Below, one piece after another: positions 32,059 through 43,108 of a stretch of 64,000 nt of DNA. Location of the stretch: assembly GCA_963565915.1 (NCBI GenBank), contig OY751491.1, positions 1,426,001 through 1,490,000 on the forward strand, read 5' to 3'. This DNA comes from Entoloma clypeatum (lineage: Eukaryota > Basidiomycota > Agaricomycetes > Agaricales > Entolomataceae). Each line of letters begins with the position of its first letter. Position 1 is the first letter of the stretch. The translations under genes and the position numbers were made by a program. The notes under the pieces were generated by a model. It ran no database searches. It was not told where the DNA came from and saw only the letters and a list, made by a program, of their open reading frames with translations.

Positions 32059-33761
32059 TTAGGAGCTGACATACATGGTTGTCGGAGGAAGTCGGCAAGT
32101 CATTAAGATGCGAGGTGGTAGGTGGACCATTGGGAAAAAATCCATAGCAGATGGCGCAGAGTGAGGACGTGAGAGGAGAGAGGAGGTAGAGCAGCAAGGA
32201 GGTACGTCGTCGCCTGCTGAGAAGGTTCAATTAATCAAAAACGCATGAGCGTCACGAGCACGTATGACTCGGCAATTTCTTCCGGGGACTATGTCAAAAT
32301 GTTAAATACTACTTAAGAGTCGGTGTAGTAATCAAACTCACGAATTCTTTCTGCTCGCCATGATACTCAACCTGAATGTGAGGTTTTTCTTCCTTGTCGA
32401 ACACGGTGAAAGAGAAGTGCTTGAGATCAGACTGCACCTCCGCGTCATTGAACTTGCGACCAATGAGACACTTGGCATCGAAAACGCTGGATGGGTGACA
32501 TTAAACATGATTGCAGGAGAATCAAGGACAACCTACGTGTTGTGGGGGTTCATGGCCACTTGGTTCTTCGTGGCATCGCCGATTAGGTGCTCATTTTCAG
32601 AGAAGGAGACGTAAGAAGGGGTTGTCCTATTACCCTGATCATTGGCGATAATCTCAACACAATCATTTTGCCAAACACCGACGCAGCTGATGAATGGGAT
32701 TGATTAGGAGGGACGGGAAACATGGTAGAGACGACGGACGTACGAATAAGTGGTGGGCACCCTGCAATCGTGCACCAAACGCACCGCCCAAACGAAGCAC
32801 AGTGAATGTTATGTTTGAAGCTCCAAGAAGAGGCAGTGTGGGGGTATGTCGTCGCCTGTTGACAAGGTTCAACCAACAAAAATGCATGAGCATCACGAGC
32901 GCCGCGAGCGCCGACACCACTGGTGTAGAATGAGGACATGATGAGCAAGGGTAATAGAAGGCAGAGCGGCGTCATCGCTGTTGACAACGAGTATTATCTG
33001 ATCCAACGAAAATGTGTGAGCGTTTTGAGTGCCAATGCTGCCAGTGATGAGTGAGAATGGGAGGGATGAAGGGACGGAGGGGAGAGAAGGCAGAGCGGGT
33101 CAGCTGTGTCTCCAACATTGTTGATAAGGTGTAGGACTTCAATACCGAGAAGGCAGTGAGGTGATACTCAGAATCCGACAGCCATCGTTGCTGTTGATGG
33201 TGATGAGGAGCATTGTGCAGGGAGGACGAATGGGGAGGGCAATGAGGTGGAGTCATCTGACAGCCATCGGCGCCGTTGGCGGTGGCACAAGGCAATGGCG
33301 AGGTGGGTGCTATTCAAAGGCCATCATTGCTGTTGACAGCGGCGCGGGGCACTGCGCAAGGAGGGTGGCAGTGAGGTGGTACTATCCGGTAACCATCGTA
33401 GCCGTCGTTGCTGTTGATGGCAGTGAGGAGCACTGCGGAGGGAGCGAAGGTCGTTGGAGGTGGAGAGAGACAGGATGGCAATAGCCGAGCGTTGTCAGCG
33501 CATGGCCTTCCTAAATTGGCACTGAGGGGGCGTGGGACGTGGGAGGAGGCGGGGCGGTAATAGCCGATATGGCCGAGAACGCAGTCAGTGCATGGCCTTC
33601 CCAAATAGGTGGAGGAAACTTGTATTCAGAGTCTTTTTGTTACTTTGAGGGGTGATTTAACGCTGGTGTTGGGGATTTGATGATATCAAGCCTAATTAGG
33701 CTGGGACCAAACACCCTGTGGGACCAGCCTAATTAGGCTGTTAGTTAGAGTACACTAGGTG
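32059..33761 (-). repeat. KDZ element right terminal inverted repeat
   Basis: Mirror image of 19030-20732, the same 1,703-bp length, with only scattered single-base differences, most of them C/T (for example CAGGATG versus CAGGGTG and GTTCCCTCC versus GTTTCCTCC). The coordinate sum 52791 maps one arm to the other exactly at the ends and at the Hsp70 fragment. Confidence 0.9.
32251..32686 (-). pseudogene. Hsp70 fragment captured in right KDZ arm
   Basis: Exact mirror of 20105-20540: exon pieces, two small introns and the same C-terminal break. The first exon base falls at 32686 as the arm arithmetic predicts. The capture therefore preceded arm duplication, or was spread by gene conversion between arms. 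Confidence 0.88.
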
Positions 33762-33769
33762 GAAATTTT

Positions 33770-34440
33770 GATTTCGTCGCGGTTGCAAATTTCTGTGAGG
33801 TCAACTCAAGTGACTGATTTTCGTCATTTTTGGTGCCATTTTTGGAAATCCTGTGTGCTGCATTTGTTGTCAGGCTCAGGGAAGCATGACAAACATGACA
33901 ATCCAGTGTTTCAAGAGCCCCATTATGTGTGACCAACAAATTGATTGAAATGGTACAGTACTGCACCTTAACATGAGCAATAAGTGCATGGTAGATCCCA
34001 ACCAAGGCTTTCTGGTGAGGGGGAGTTGAAAATTGTGTTTGAAACCTTCATTACAGCTTGGTCACACTTTGGTCTTGTTTAGATGAAGAAAATCATGAAA
34101 TCTCTCACCAGCTTTCCAGTTTTGAGAATATCTCTACTGGCTTCTGTAATGGGCTTGGTATGATAAATACCATGATATCTTCTCACTATAAGCAGTTGCT
34201 ATGTACAACAGAGAGAGTGGTAGACAAGCATTTCAAACACTAGTAACTTTCAAACTCCTGGTCACAAATGGTATTTTGGGCAAGATATCTGTTCTTTTCG
34301 CAGGCTCCTAAACCATCCCCTCAACACGGATGAACACATTTGTGATGATGTATTTTTTCAGAGCAGCAGGTTCTCACCTGGGGAAAAATCACAGATCTTA
34401 TCTGATTTCCCCATCTGGACCATGATCTAGTCAACAGCCG
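33770..34440. other. Non-coding flank right of the KDZ element
   Basis: No protein-like ORF and no match elsewhere in the window was seen. It begins in the second GAAATTTT and ends at the first recognisable ABC-transporter codons. Confidence 0.5.
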
Positions 34441-35994
34441 AACTCGGAAATTGCCGTGCTCTGCAGCGTCCCACTCACCAGTTCAACATCTACGACGGTG
34501 GCCTGCGCGAGCGCGACATCCTCACTAACGCATACCTGAAACTGATTAAACACATCAACTCCATATACAGTTATCTCATCGCCCCGATGTATCCCTGCTT
34601 GAAACTTTCCAGATCCGCATAGCCTACGAATGGACAGAGGACTACGTTATCAAGTACCTCTGGTCCGCCGCAGGCTACGGCCTCATCGCCGTACCCCTCC
34701 TCTTCACACGCAAAAAAGCATCCAACGGAGGAAAGAAGAAGACAGTTGCCGGCCGTACTGAAAGTGCGTTTTCTGCGCATATCCCCTAAGACACCCCGGA
34801 GTCTCATCTCTGTTCTCGCATATATATAGCATACATCTCCAACAGGCGCCTCCTCCTCTCACGACGCGGCTCTACACCCTCCTTTCGACGCTACAACCTC
34901 CAGCCGCTCCCACAGGACATCGTCGACCCCGCCGGCGACCGCGCCCTCAGCCCCGTCGACGTTGGTGTCCCTGTCCCTGTGCCAGCCGTGGACGAGAAGG
35001 CGGCGGCGGTGGCGGTGGCGGCGGAGCACCCTGCGCTGGTGAAGGACCTGTCGTTCGTACTCAAGGAGGGCACGCACCTCATGATAACGGGGAGCAACGG
35101 CATCGGGAAAACGTCCGTCGCGCGGGTGTTGGCCGGGCTATGGCCGCCTGTCAACCTCTCCCCGTCTTCCTCTTCAAAGAAGCGCTGTTCGTCGTCCCGC
35201 AGCGCGCGTACCTGGTCACAGGCACGCTGCTCGACCAGGTGACCTACCCGCACTCGTACAGAGCTGATGGAGATTCTGAACAGGCTGTTTTTGGCGTATT
35301 TGCCGGAGAGAGAGGGAGGGTGGAGGAGGAGGAAGGAGTGGAGGGATGTGTTGAGCGGTGGGGAGAAGCAGAGGGTAGGTTCTTTCTTTGTTGGGTCGGT
35401 TTTGTTTTGGGCTTTTCCTGATAAACTGGTTTTGTCTCTCTTTTCTAGATGGCGATGGCACGAGTGTTTTATCACCGGCCGAGGTTTGCGATTTTGGATG
35501 GTACGTCGCACGTTCCTTTTTTAAATTTTAATCTAAATGAGACCGATCTTTTTCTGTTTGATAGAATGTACCAGTGCTGTATCGAGCGACGTCGAAGGGC
35601 GGATGTACGAACATGCGAAATCCCTCGGGAACACCCTTGTCACCATCTCTCTCCGGTAAGCCACCTTGACTCTCACTCCCAGTTCCCTCTGACCCCATTC
35701 ACTCCCAGTCCTTCCTTGATGAAATACCACACCCACCTGCTCACACTCAAAGGCGACGGGACGGGGGAGTGGACGCTCACGCAGGTGGGCTCGACGGAGG
35801 AACGCATGGGGATCGACAGAGAGATCGCGTCATTGAAGGAGAAGCTGGCAGAGGTAGAGAAGTGGGAGGCGAGGGTGAAGGAGCTGGATGGGCTGTTGGG
35901 AGTTGTTGATGTGGATAGGGAGGATGACGGGGAGGAGGGGGAGAACTTGACGGGGAGCGTGGTTGAGGTGAAGAGCGATGAGGTGAGTGCGTGA
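34441..35994 (+). pseudogene. Peroxisomal ABC half-transporter (ABCD/Pxa-type), 5'-truncated and decayed
   Basis: ABCD proteins import long-chain acyl-CoA into peroxisomes. The 5' half (most transmembrane helices) is missing; sequence starts near IYDGGLRERDILTNAYLKL. Then come YEWTEDYVIKYLWSAAGYG (last helix region), SNRRLLLS after an intact intron (34764-34829), Walker [10 protein letters not shown] at about 35090, the Q-loop [10 protein letters not shown], signature LSGGEKQR at about 35350, Walker B FAILDE with ECTSAVSSDVEG split by an intron, and PSLMKYHTHLL. Lesions: the Q-loop block (about 35160-35255) is out of frame with both sides, and the switch histidine is Leu (ISLRPS where ISHRPS is expected). 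Three downstream introns remain spliceable. The C-terminal coiled coil ends at 35994. Confidence 0.85.
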
Positions 35995-36564
35995 TTGTGG
36001 TGGGGGGAAGGATCGAAGGATCCCCGATGAATGTATATATGTTGATGGTGGGTGTGTGTATTAATCGGTGAAACGTGCTTGGAAGATAGGAATAGGATAC
36101 GAGCTCTACGCCCCGCTTGATGTCGCCGGACACAGATCGGAACCTGCAGAAACCAAATACAGAACACGTTTTGTGAAGGGGTTTTTGTTAAAAGGATATA
36201 CAAGTCTGTCACAAGATCCATATACCCAGATTCTTTCAGGCTATATGGTATTTCTTCGGGTAGGTTCCCAAATAACGAATTGCCAGTGGTAAATTAGAGA
36301 TCGATAAGCTAGTATGTATACGTGACTCTGGAAGAACAGAGTGTACAAATACCACCAACCTTTTGAGAACGGTTTTCGAGATTAAATGGAACAGAACTGT
36401 ATGTAGGTGGAGCCCGGACCTAATTAATCTATCTGAAGAAAGCTAGAAAGCTGCGAAGAGCGGAACGATCGATATAAAAATGATTTACACACAGAAATAA
36501 TCCGGTGCATCCCAGTGCAGTGGTAGGTAGATTCCGCATTACAAACAGCGAAACCAACTTTGAA
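35995..36564. other. Intergenic region between the ABC pseudogene and the DUF5648-type gene
   Basis: No credible ORF. The two flanking genes converge here, so it should hold both 3' untranslated regions. Confidence 0.5.
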
Positions 36565-37172
36565 TTAAACATTGTAGATGTAAGCGGCGATTCCTTCGTA
36601 GCCGTTGTTCAGCTTCTGCTCCGCGTGGCCCCCTTCAGGTTCCGACAACGTGTAGAAATGGCTGGTCGCTTGATGGTTATAAAAACGGTATAGTGGAACC
36701 GAACCACAGTCTTGGTTAACGTAAACATAGCCCGCGATACCCTCGCTCTTGTATCCATGAAGCCTGATCGCGTCGGTCTTTTCTACCATTAGGATAGTAT
36801 AGAAGTGGTCGTAGAGAGTGGGGTTGAAGAGCCGGTACAGCGGGGTAGTTAAGGGCTGCGGGGAAGGGAAGATCCTGCCCACGCGGCCTTCGGCATTGTA
36901 CCCGCCGGTGGTGGTGGCGATCTTGTACTCGGTGGCGTTGGTGGTGTAGAAATGGTCGATGACTTTGGGACTGTATGCTCTGTAGAACGCGACCGCTAGC
37001 CCACTGCCTGCGCAGGATGGGAAACGGGGGGTGACCTGTAGATAGTGTCGAGTTGGGCAGGAGGAGCACCTCGTCGATGTGGACGTACCTCTGCGCCATC
37101 ATTGGCGGGAGCAGCCACGGATGGGTAAACGAAGAGAGTAAAGAGAGCAACAAGTGCGAGAGTGAACTCCAT
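36565..37172 (-). CDS. Secreted DUF5648-type repeat protein, one frame slip
   Basis: On the minus strand MEFTLALVALFTLFVYPSVA is a clean signal peptide with an Ala-Ala cleavage region. The mature part has three repeats of the DUF5648 kind: FYRAYSPKVIDHFYT, PLYRLFNPTLYDHFYT and PLYRFYNHQATSHFYT, each followed by a GY...EG(I/V)AGYV-like block, ending GYEGIAAYIYNV. Such beta-rich extracellular proteins are common in wood- and litter-decay fungi; the function is unknown. The signal-peptide ORF (to about 37005) and the repeat ORF are in different frames. The shift falls at a run of six C near 37032, so one lost base or a sequencing slip explains it. The upstream ATG at 37181 would add three residues. 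Confidence 0.7.
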
Positions 37173-37181
37173 TTTCAACAT

Positions 37182-38396
37182 TGTGGGTTATAGGCCTTCG
37201 AGGGGTAAGGGTTCCTTCCATTAGTCCAACGCAGCGACCTTTTAAGGCTATCCTCCTGCGATTGTTTGGCCGTGAGTAGCTTGAGATTTCCATGAAACAA
37301 TACGTTCCTAAGGATGTGCCTTGACCCGTTCCTGTCCACTGAAATCGTCGTATGCCGGGCAGGCTGCTGGTTTTTCTCAGCAAGCGTGGTGGTCGAAACC
37401 ATGTAAGGACTCGGGGCTCAGGTGGCATGGATGATGGATCCCACTTACCCGGTCATCGTTTTGTTTCCCACTTCTCGTATTGCTGCACTTGAATCCGAGG
37501 ACCATTGGCCGCGGTACGTTTGCTTTATACTTGGACAGTTCCGAAGGATTCGGAGGTGCTGCTGGGTCCTGGCACTCCATGAGACTACTTCACTCCATCC
37601 AACGTCAAACGCGCAGTGGAGGTCGTTGGCCTATCATAACATGCTCGTGTCGATTTCGGTGTGACCCTGCGAGTTTGCTCCGCCGAGTACTTTCAACGTG
37701 TCAATCACGTGCCAGATGCTGGTTAAGTAGGGCTCCCGGAAGGGTACGAGCCCTCTTTATCTCCATGTCATTTCTATGCCGTGTAGTGGGAATGCGAAAA
37801 AAGATCACTCGTATTCGTTTCATTCGGACCTCATGAGAGCCATCGCGTTCGTCGCTTCCGGAGTGGACCTGCGTGAGACCGACTGAAGGTATGTCGACGG
37901 AGGTGGTCGGAGGCTGTTGCGGACCTGTATCTTGTGAATCAGTGAGCTGGCGAAAATGATCTGGGCCTGGCGAACACAGATAAAGGCCCGCGAATCAGGA
38001 CCGGGTTCAGCTTTTTTCCGCTCAAACATCATCTCGGACGACCCCAAAGCCGAGAAGAATACGAGCCAGGGATGCATACACATCTTTTTTACAGCTTGAA
38101 ACACCGGGACACCTTTGGTTGCGCAATGGCCTGCTCAGGGAACATGAACATCCCAAATATGAGGCCTTGCTGGGGTAAGACATAGAGAAATTATTGATCA
38201 GCTTTTCGAATACTAACCATTGCTTCACAATCAGTTTGGGATCTCTTCCTCATCTTTTTTTGAACTTGGTTGAGTTTCCGTCCTTGCAGGAGATCATCGC
38301 GGCCAGGTACTCATAGTAGCATCTAGTGGGAGTAGACACTGTGGGCATTGGCTTCTATATCCCATGAGCTTATGCGAAATAAATCGCAAACAAATA
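37182..38396. other. Intergenic region between the DUF5648-type gene and pogo-like element
   Basis: No ORF with recognisable motifs on either strand. The first few hundred bases presumably hold the promoter of the minus-strand secreted protein gene. Confidence 0.5.
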
Positions 38397-39654
38397 CAGT
38401 AATCTCGTGGTCCTTGAGACATGTGCCTTCCTTGAGACACTTTGCCTTTTCTCACTCAATTCTTGTCCGTTGGTCTTCTTGTTGGGCTATATGATAGTTG
38501 CATATGAGAAGTATACTATATTTGAATCTGGGATGCAGGAGAGTGGTGGATGTCATTCTATATAAATATGCAAAAAACCACTTTTTGGAGAAACTCAAAC
38601 TTTGTATGTGAGATCTTGTTTGTAATTTGGTCAATTTCAATGTAGTAAAGTGCAGCACCTATCTTACAAACATCCTAGATGATAACCACACAAAAGATCA
38701 GGGAGATTAGCCTGTATTCTGTGATGAAAAGTGTCTATTAAGAAGAGTGTCAAAGGAGCGTGACAGCCTGAGATGAAAGCATGTTGATTGTGATGGCATC
38801 TTAGTACAGCACCTTCCTCTTTCGGTCCAAAATTTTCTCATGGCTGGCCGCACCATCTCAGAATTTGTCAAGAAAGTGAAGTGTAGATGCACCGAAAATC
38901 CACGTTATCAGGCAGCAGTTGATGATTATAATGAAAAGCCGGGGAAAAAACATGGTCTAAGACCAATAGCAGCAAAGCATGGGGTGGATTACCACACCCT
39001 AGGCTGTCTTGTCAATGGAAAACAGTCGATGAGTGCATTCAACACGTCAAAACAGGAGCTCACATATGCTGAAGAATCAGCCCTAGATGATTTTATATTG
39101 GCCTCGGCTGATCATGCCATACCCTTGACACGGAAAGACATCATACGACATGTGAATGCAATTATAAAAGCCAAGGGAAAGGAGGATGAGGGGGACCTCA
39201 TGAAGGATGGCTGGTATAGAAATTTCCTTGGGAGATGGCATGATGAGTTGCAGACTCAGTGTGCAAAACCACATGCAGAGGGGGTTAGGGTGGTGGACCT
39301 TCCCATGAAGCCTAAAAAGCCATTGAAAGCGTCACTGGAGGTTGATGAAGCTGAGGATGACGAGGACGGCTTGAGCGAAGGTGATTCAGACGCTTGATAA
39401 GCAATGTAATCTCAGATAACATCTGCTATTGGATTGGTCACACTGTCTCAAGGACACAAATGTGTGACAAGTATCTATTTCACCATAAAATACAATTCAT
39501 ACAAGATTGGCATGAGCTATTGACTCAAGCATCTGGATTATTATTATTTTGAGTTTGCTTTCAAGAATTGTTGACTCAGAATTTGTATAACTGGATGGGG
39601 TGAGCAAATATATGAGGAAATTGAAGTAGTGTCTCAAGGACCATGAGATTACTG
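38397..39654 (+). mobile_element. Pogo-like (Tc1/mariner superfamily) element with TIRs and TA duplication
   Basis: 1,258 bp bounded by 25-bp inverted repeats that begin CAGTAATCTC and end TTGAGACA with one G/A mismatch, flanked by TA on both sides (38395-38396 and 39655-39656). The motif CCTTGAGACA or its complement recurs inside near 38434 and 39445, a likely second binding site. The only ORF encodes a DNA-binding protein without a DDE domain. Confidence 0.9.
38840..39397 (+). CDS. Pogo-like DNA-binding protein without catalytic domain
   Basis: An intact 185-residue single-exon ORF. Residues ~15-60 form a psq-type helix-turn-helix (YQAAVDDYNEKPGKKHGLRP, then IAAKHGVDYHTLGCLVNG). Residues ~70-140 resemble the CENP-B/Tc5 second helix-turn-helix (ELTYAEESALDDFILAS, PLTRKDIIRHVNAII, DGWYRNFLGRWHDEL). 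The tail is acidic (EAEDDEDGLSEGDSDA). Full pogo transposases are about 500 residues with a DDE domain after this part; here it ends. The lack of any stop or frameshift suggests that the short protein itself is maintained or the element is young. Terminus binding and repression are plausible but inferred. Confidence 0.8.
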   Translation: MAGRTISEFVKKVKCRCTENPRYQAAVDDYNEKPGKKHGLRPIAAKHGVDYHTLGCLVNGKQSMSAFNTSKQELTYAEESALDDFILASADHAIPLTRKDIIRHVNAIIKAKGKEDEGDLMKDGWYRNFLGRWHDELQTQCAKPHAEGVRVVDLPMKPKKPLKASLEVDEAEDDEDGLSEGDSDA

Positions 39655-39656
39655 TA

Positions 39657-41894
39657 AGTGTTTTTTTTTGCCATTTGCATTGTGCAAATACAGTGATCAT
39701 ATTTGAAAATAGATCCTTGATATGTTTTGGCTTGTATTCTATGAGGTCAATTTAATTTGCGTGGTGATCATACTGGCAGAAAAAATGTGTGCACTGTTGG
39801 TTGGTTGATTGTTCCCATAGATAGCTTTCCGAGCAGACACAACAGAATTCCAGTATTGGTTGTTGTTGAGACGAACCAACTCAGCTCTTTTCTGTCTGTC
39901 TTCTGGTGTGCCAAATTTATGGACATCGGAAAGTGGGATAGTACATTGGGGGCAGGGACACAGTCCCCCTAGTGGGTCATATTTTTATTGGCACCCCAGT
40001 GTGCATCAGCAAAACCACATGCTGATGGCATGCATGGCATGTCTGGCAATGTCTGGTAGTATGGCACGTTGTGTTGCCATACTACCAGATCTTGGCCACA
40101 CCACCCAGCTTTTTGCATGTATGCCATACATCCCAGATACTAGAATGCACTCATATGGTTGTACCATTCATTTTTCACAACATAATATTTGAGACATAAA
40201 AGCCCCTTTAATGTAGTTCATTTCATTAAACAAATGATAATGTGATACAAAACAATAAATAAAATAGGGTTCAATATTGTGGATGCCACATCTCTTGCTC
40301 TCTCCTGCTTCCATGGCCATGTCGTCCCCAACGGCTGCCCCTCGTGCCCAACGGCCTCCACTCATGCCCAACGACTCGCGCCCAATGGCCATCTTGCTTC
40401 CATCATGAATTCTCTGTGAAACTGACATCTCCTTATAAGCCCTGTTCATATAAACCTTTTTTGCATTATGTGTAACTCTTGCAAATCATCTGTTAAGCAT
40501 ATCTATGAGACAGTATACATGGCGGTTTTCATCAACTGTTTATGAAAGACTCAAGTTGGTTAATCTATGCATTCCTTATATCTTGTGGAGATATTGTAAC
40601 CCACCCCATACATAAATATATTTCACAAAAGTGGAATGTATCATAAGACAAAGAGTGTTTCTATCAATGAGATAATTTTCAATGCAATAGGGATGACTTG
40701 CAAAGTACACAATATATCTCAGTGTTTGACAATGTTAGAATGTGGGGAGTAGCTGAACATTCATGAAATATTAAGATAAATTACCAAGGCCAGAATTGTG
40801 CCATAATAGGAGAGATTTCTTGTTGATGTTGGTATGTGCATAATTGGATACAGGTATGGTACAGAATTGATGTGTCCACCAGAGAAGGGTATTCTTGCTT
40901 GCATTAAAATAGTAGGAATGGCTTTTCATTCTGAGAATTTCCATCATGGCTGGCTTGAATGCAACTGTTGAGACGTCTTAACAGAGATGACACATCCATT
41001 AACAAGAAAGACCTTCTGTGGACATGCATTGTACTATGGTGCACAATATCCACCAAACAGATATATGTTCTCTTATGCTAGAATCCGTTGCAGTGATAGA
41101 AGATGCCTCTCAACTTATGAAAGCAGTTACTATGACGAGATGGAACCAATTAATAATTATATTCAAGAATCAATGTGTGATGAATAGGCATTGTAGAGCA
41201 TCAATAGAGCTCATACAGTCATTACTGAACTCCAACTCCTGCATCAGACAGAACATTGAGGTTATGCTCCATCATCTTTCTTCAAAATGCCTTGAATTTG
41301 GAGAGTAATGTTCCTTCCTTTGATCATTTGTTGACCAAAAAATGGCCTGGAAATATTTGTCTGGTGGAGACAGGAATACAATTAGATCAAGACTGAGAGT
41401 TGAGGCAGTTGATCACACCGATTCCACCACATTAGCAGTTTCTTCACATCAGATAATTCTTCTGGAGAATTGAGAAATTCCACTAGACTATTGTAAAAGC
41501 CTTCAGAGTCTGTTTCTTTGTCCGTCCATGAGAAGATGGGCAAGAAACTCAATGCAAACCTGATCTAACACGTGGAGGAAAATGATGGGTGATGGAAAAC
41601 AGAAAGAGGAACTCAGCCCACCTGTGTTGCTACATACGCAATCGAAGCATAAGTCATGGTGGTCATGCTATGAATATGCACATTTCCTGACCTCGTTGCT
41701 CTGGCTTCTTTTTCAACTGAACTTGGTGATGTGAAAATGTGTTTGAACCCCTGATTTCTGATAAGCTGACTAGAATCAAAAATCCAGAGAAACAAACCTT
41801 CACGAGCAATGTGTTCTTCAGAAAGCCATCCCACGGACGCTCTAGGTTATATGTGCAATCGGCATAAAGAAAAATTGGCCAAACATCTCCTGGC
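39657..41894. other. Repeat-poor non-coding interval with a hairpin and a minisatellite scrap
   Basis: No ORF with recognisable motifs. It contains a perfect 14-bp hairpin (40053-40088) and about three CCCAACGGC units at 40325-40390. Confidence 0.5.
40053..40088. repeat. Perfect 14-bp inverted repeat with 8-nt loop
   Basis: CTGGTAGTATGGCA (40053-40066) and TGCCATACTACCAG (40075-40088) are exact complements around CGTTGTGT. A smaller one, CATCAGCA/TGCTGATG, lies just upstream near 40004-40028. Hairpins in a row may mark a foldback element. Confidence 0.7.
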
Positions 41895-43108
41895 TAGTGT
41901 TTGAGGGTTCAGTTCGGTTCATTTTTTTGCCTCTGAGGGGCATAGACCAAGACTGAGACCGGTCTTCATATATGAGAAAAGGGCAAAAAACCGGACCGGA
42001 CCATCGGACCTATGAACGGTGGACCGAACCAGTCTGCACCAGTTAGAACAGGTTTGGTGGGTTGATTAATTATACATGGTGGCTATATATATATATGTAT
42101 GGGAGTGGTAGCTGTTGGGCATGAACAGAGGCTGTTTGACATGTTGGGTGTGAGTTGGCGCTGTTGGGCACGATTCAGCAGCTTTGGGCATGAGTGGAGG
42201 CTGTTGGATGTGATAGGGGATGTTGGGCATAGGTGGAGTGGCATTGGGGGTGAGTCGACGCCGTGGGGCACGATAGGGGGCCGTTGGGTGTGGGTGGATG
42301 CTGTTGGGCACGAGAGGGGGCCATTGGGCATAGGAGGGGTCGTTGGGCGCAAGTTGGCGCCGTTGGGTGTGGGTGGAACATTGGGCATGAACGGAGGCCA
42401 TTGTCTGCGAAAGTAGGCCATTGGGTGCTAGAGGGGGCGATAGCGGGCCGTTGGCCACAAGTGGTGGGCATTGGGCGGAGGTAGTGTTTAAGGGTTTGGT
42501 CCAGTCCGGTTTTTTGACCCAAAAAGGGTAGGACTGAAGACCAGACCAGTCTTTCATGGTACTCAAAAGGAAAAAAAACCGGACTGAACCACTATAAACC
42601 GGTCTTGGTTGACCCACATGGTGAGACCGAACCGGTTTGAACCAGTTTAAACTAGTCTGCAACAGAAAATCAGCTGCAGTAGGTATACTCACCTACTGCG
42701 TTTTTTTTTTTGAGTTTTTTAATGTATTTGATGATCTTTTGACATAAAATAAAATTCCAAAAAAAGGCGTGGTAGGTAGACTCACCTACCGCGGTTGAAT
42801 ATCGATTTATTTGAATATTTTTTTGACACTGACAGCTGATGAAATCACCCAAGAAACTAATAATACATTGAAAAACTCAAAGAAAAGACCGCAGTTGGTG
42901 AGTAGACCTACTGCGGGTGATTTTCAGTTGAAGACTGGTTTAAACCAGTCTTCTTGCAGTCTCTAAAAATCCTGGAAAATAATGAACCAGAGACCGCTGG
43001 TAATGCAAAACCTTAAAGACTGAGACCATGGTCCAGTCTCAAAACCAGTTCATTGCAGTCCGGTTTCAGTCCAGTTCTCGGTCCTTGAGACCGAACCCTA
43101 AAACACTA
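41895..43108. mobile_element. R5: hAT-like non-autonomous R-family element, rearranged
   Basis: It begins TAGTGTTTGAGGGTTC and ends GAACCCTAAAACACTA. 41895-42481 is the reverse complement of the right quarter of R1 (TIR, subterminal motifs, minisatellite). At 42482 a second TAGTGTTTAAGGGTTTGG starts, so two elements are fused or nested. The outer flanks are CTCCTGGC and TTTCCGGC, which agree at five of eight positions with only C/T differences, a possible decayed duplication. No coding potential. Confidence 0.6.
42673..42915. repeat. Three GTAGGT...ACTCACCTAC palindromes
   Basis: Near-palindromes GCAGTAGGTATACTCACCTA (from 42674), GTGGTAGGTAGACTCACCTA (from 42769) and CGCAGTTGGTGAGTAGACCT (from 42889, opposite arrangement) recur about 95 and 120 bp apart in otherwise AT-rich DNA of R5. 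Dyad sites of this kind suit a dimeric DNA-binding protein. Confidence 0.6.

Larger units (their letters stand above)
19030..33761. mobile_element. 14.7-kb KDZ-superfamily DNA transposon with long terminal inverted repeats
   Basis: The ends are CACCTAGTG...CACTAGGTG. GAAATTTT lies immediately outside both (19022-19029 and 33762-33769), a perfect 8-bp target duplication; Zisupton-type KDZ elements are known to make 8-bp duplications. The arms 19030-20732 and 32059-33761 are each 1,703 bp and nearly identical in inverted orientation. The interior holds a KDZ transposase (22989-26349), two further intron-containing genes (27196-28591 and 29469-31681), a nested hAT element (20979-22584) and a captured gypsy gag fragment (30022-31123). 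The coincidence of exact duplication, mirrored arms and an internal KDZ gene makes the element boundaries firm. It is not autonomous now because the transposase has four in-frame TGA codons. Confidence 0.92.

Noticed and set aside
42482..43108. A separate complete element starting at the second TAGTGTTT
   Set aside because: Flanks GGCGGAGG and TTTCCGGC do not match; a fused or rearranged R5 is the more cautious call.
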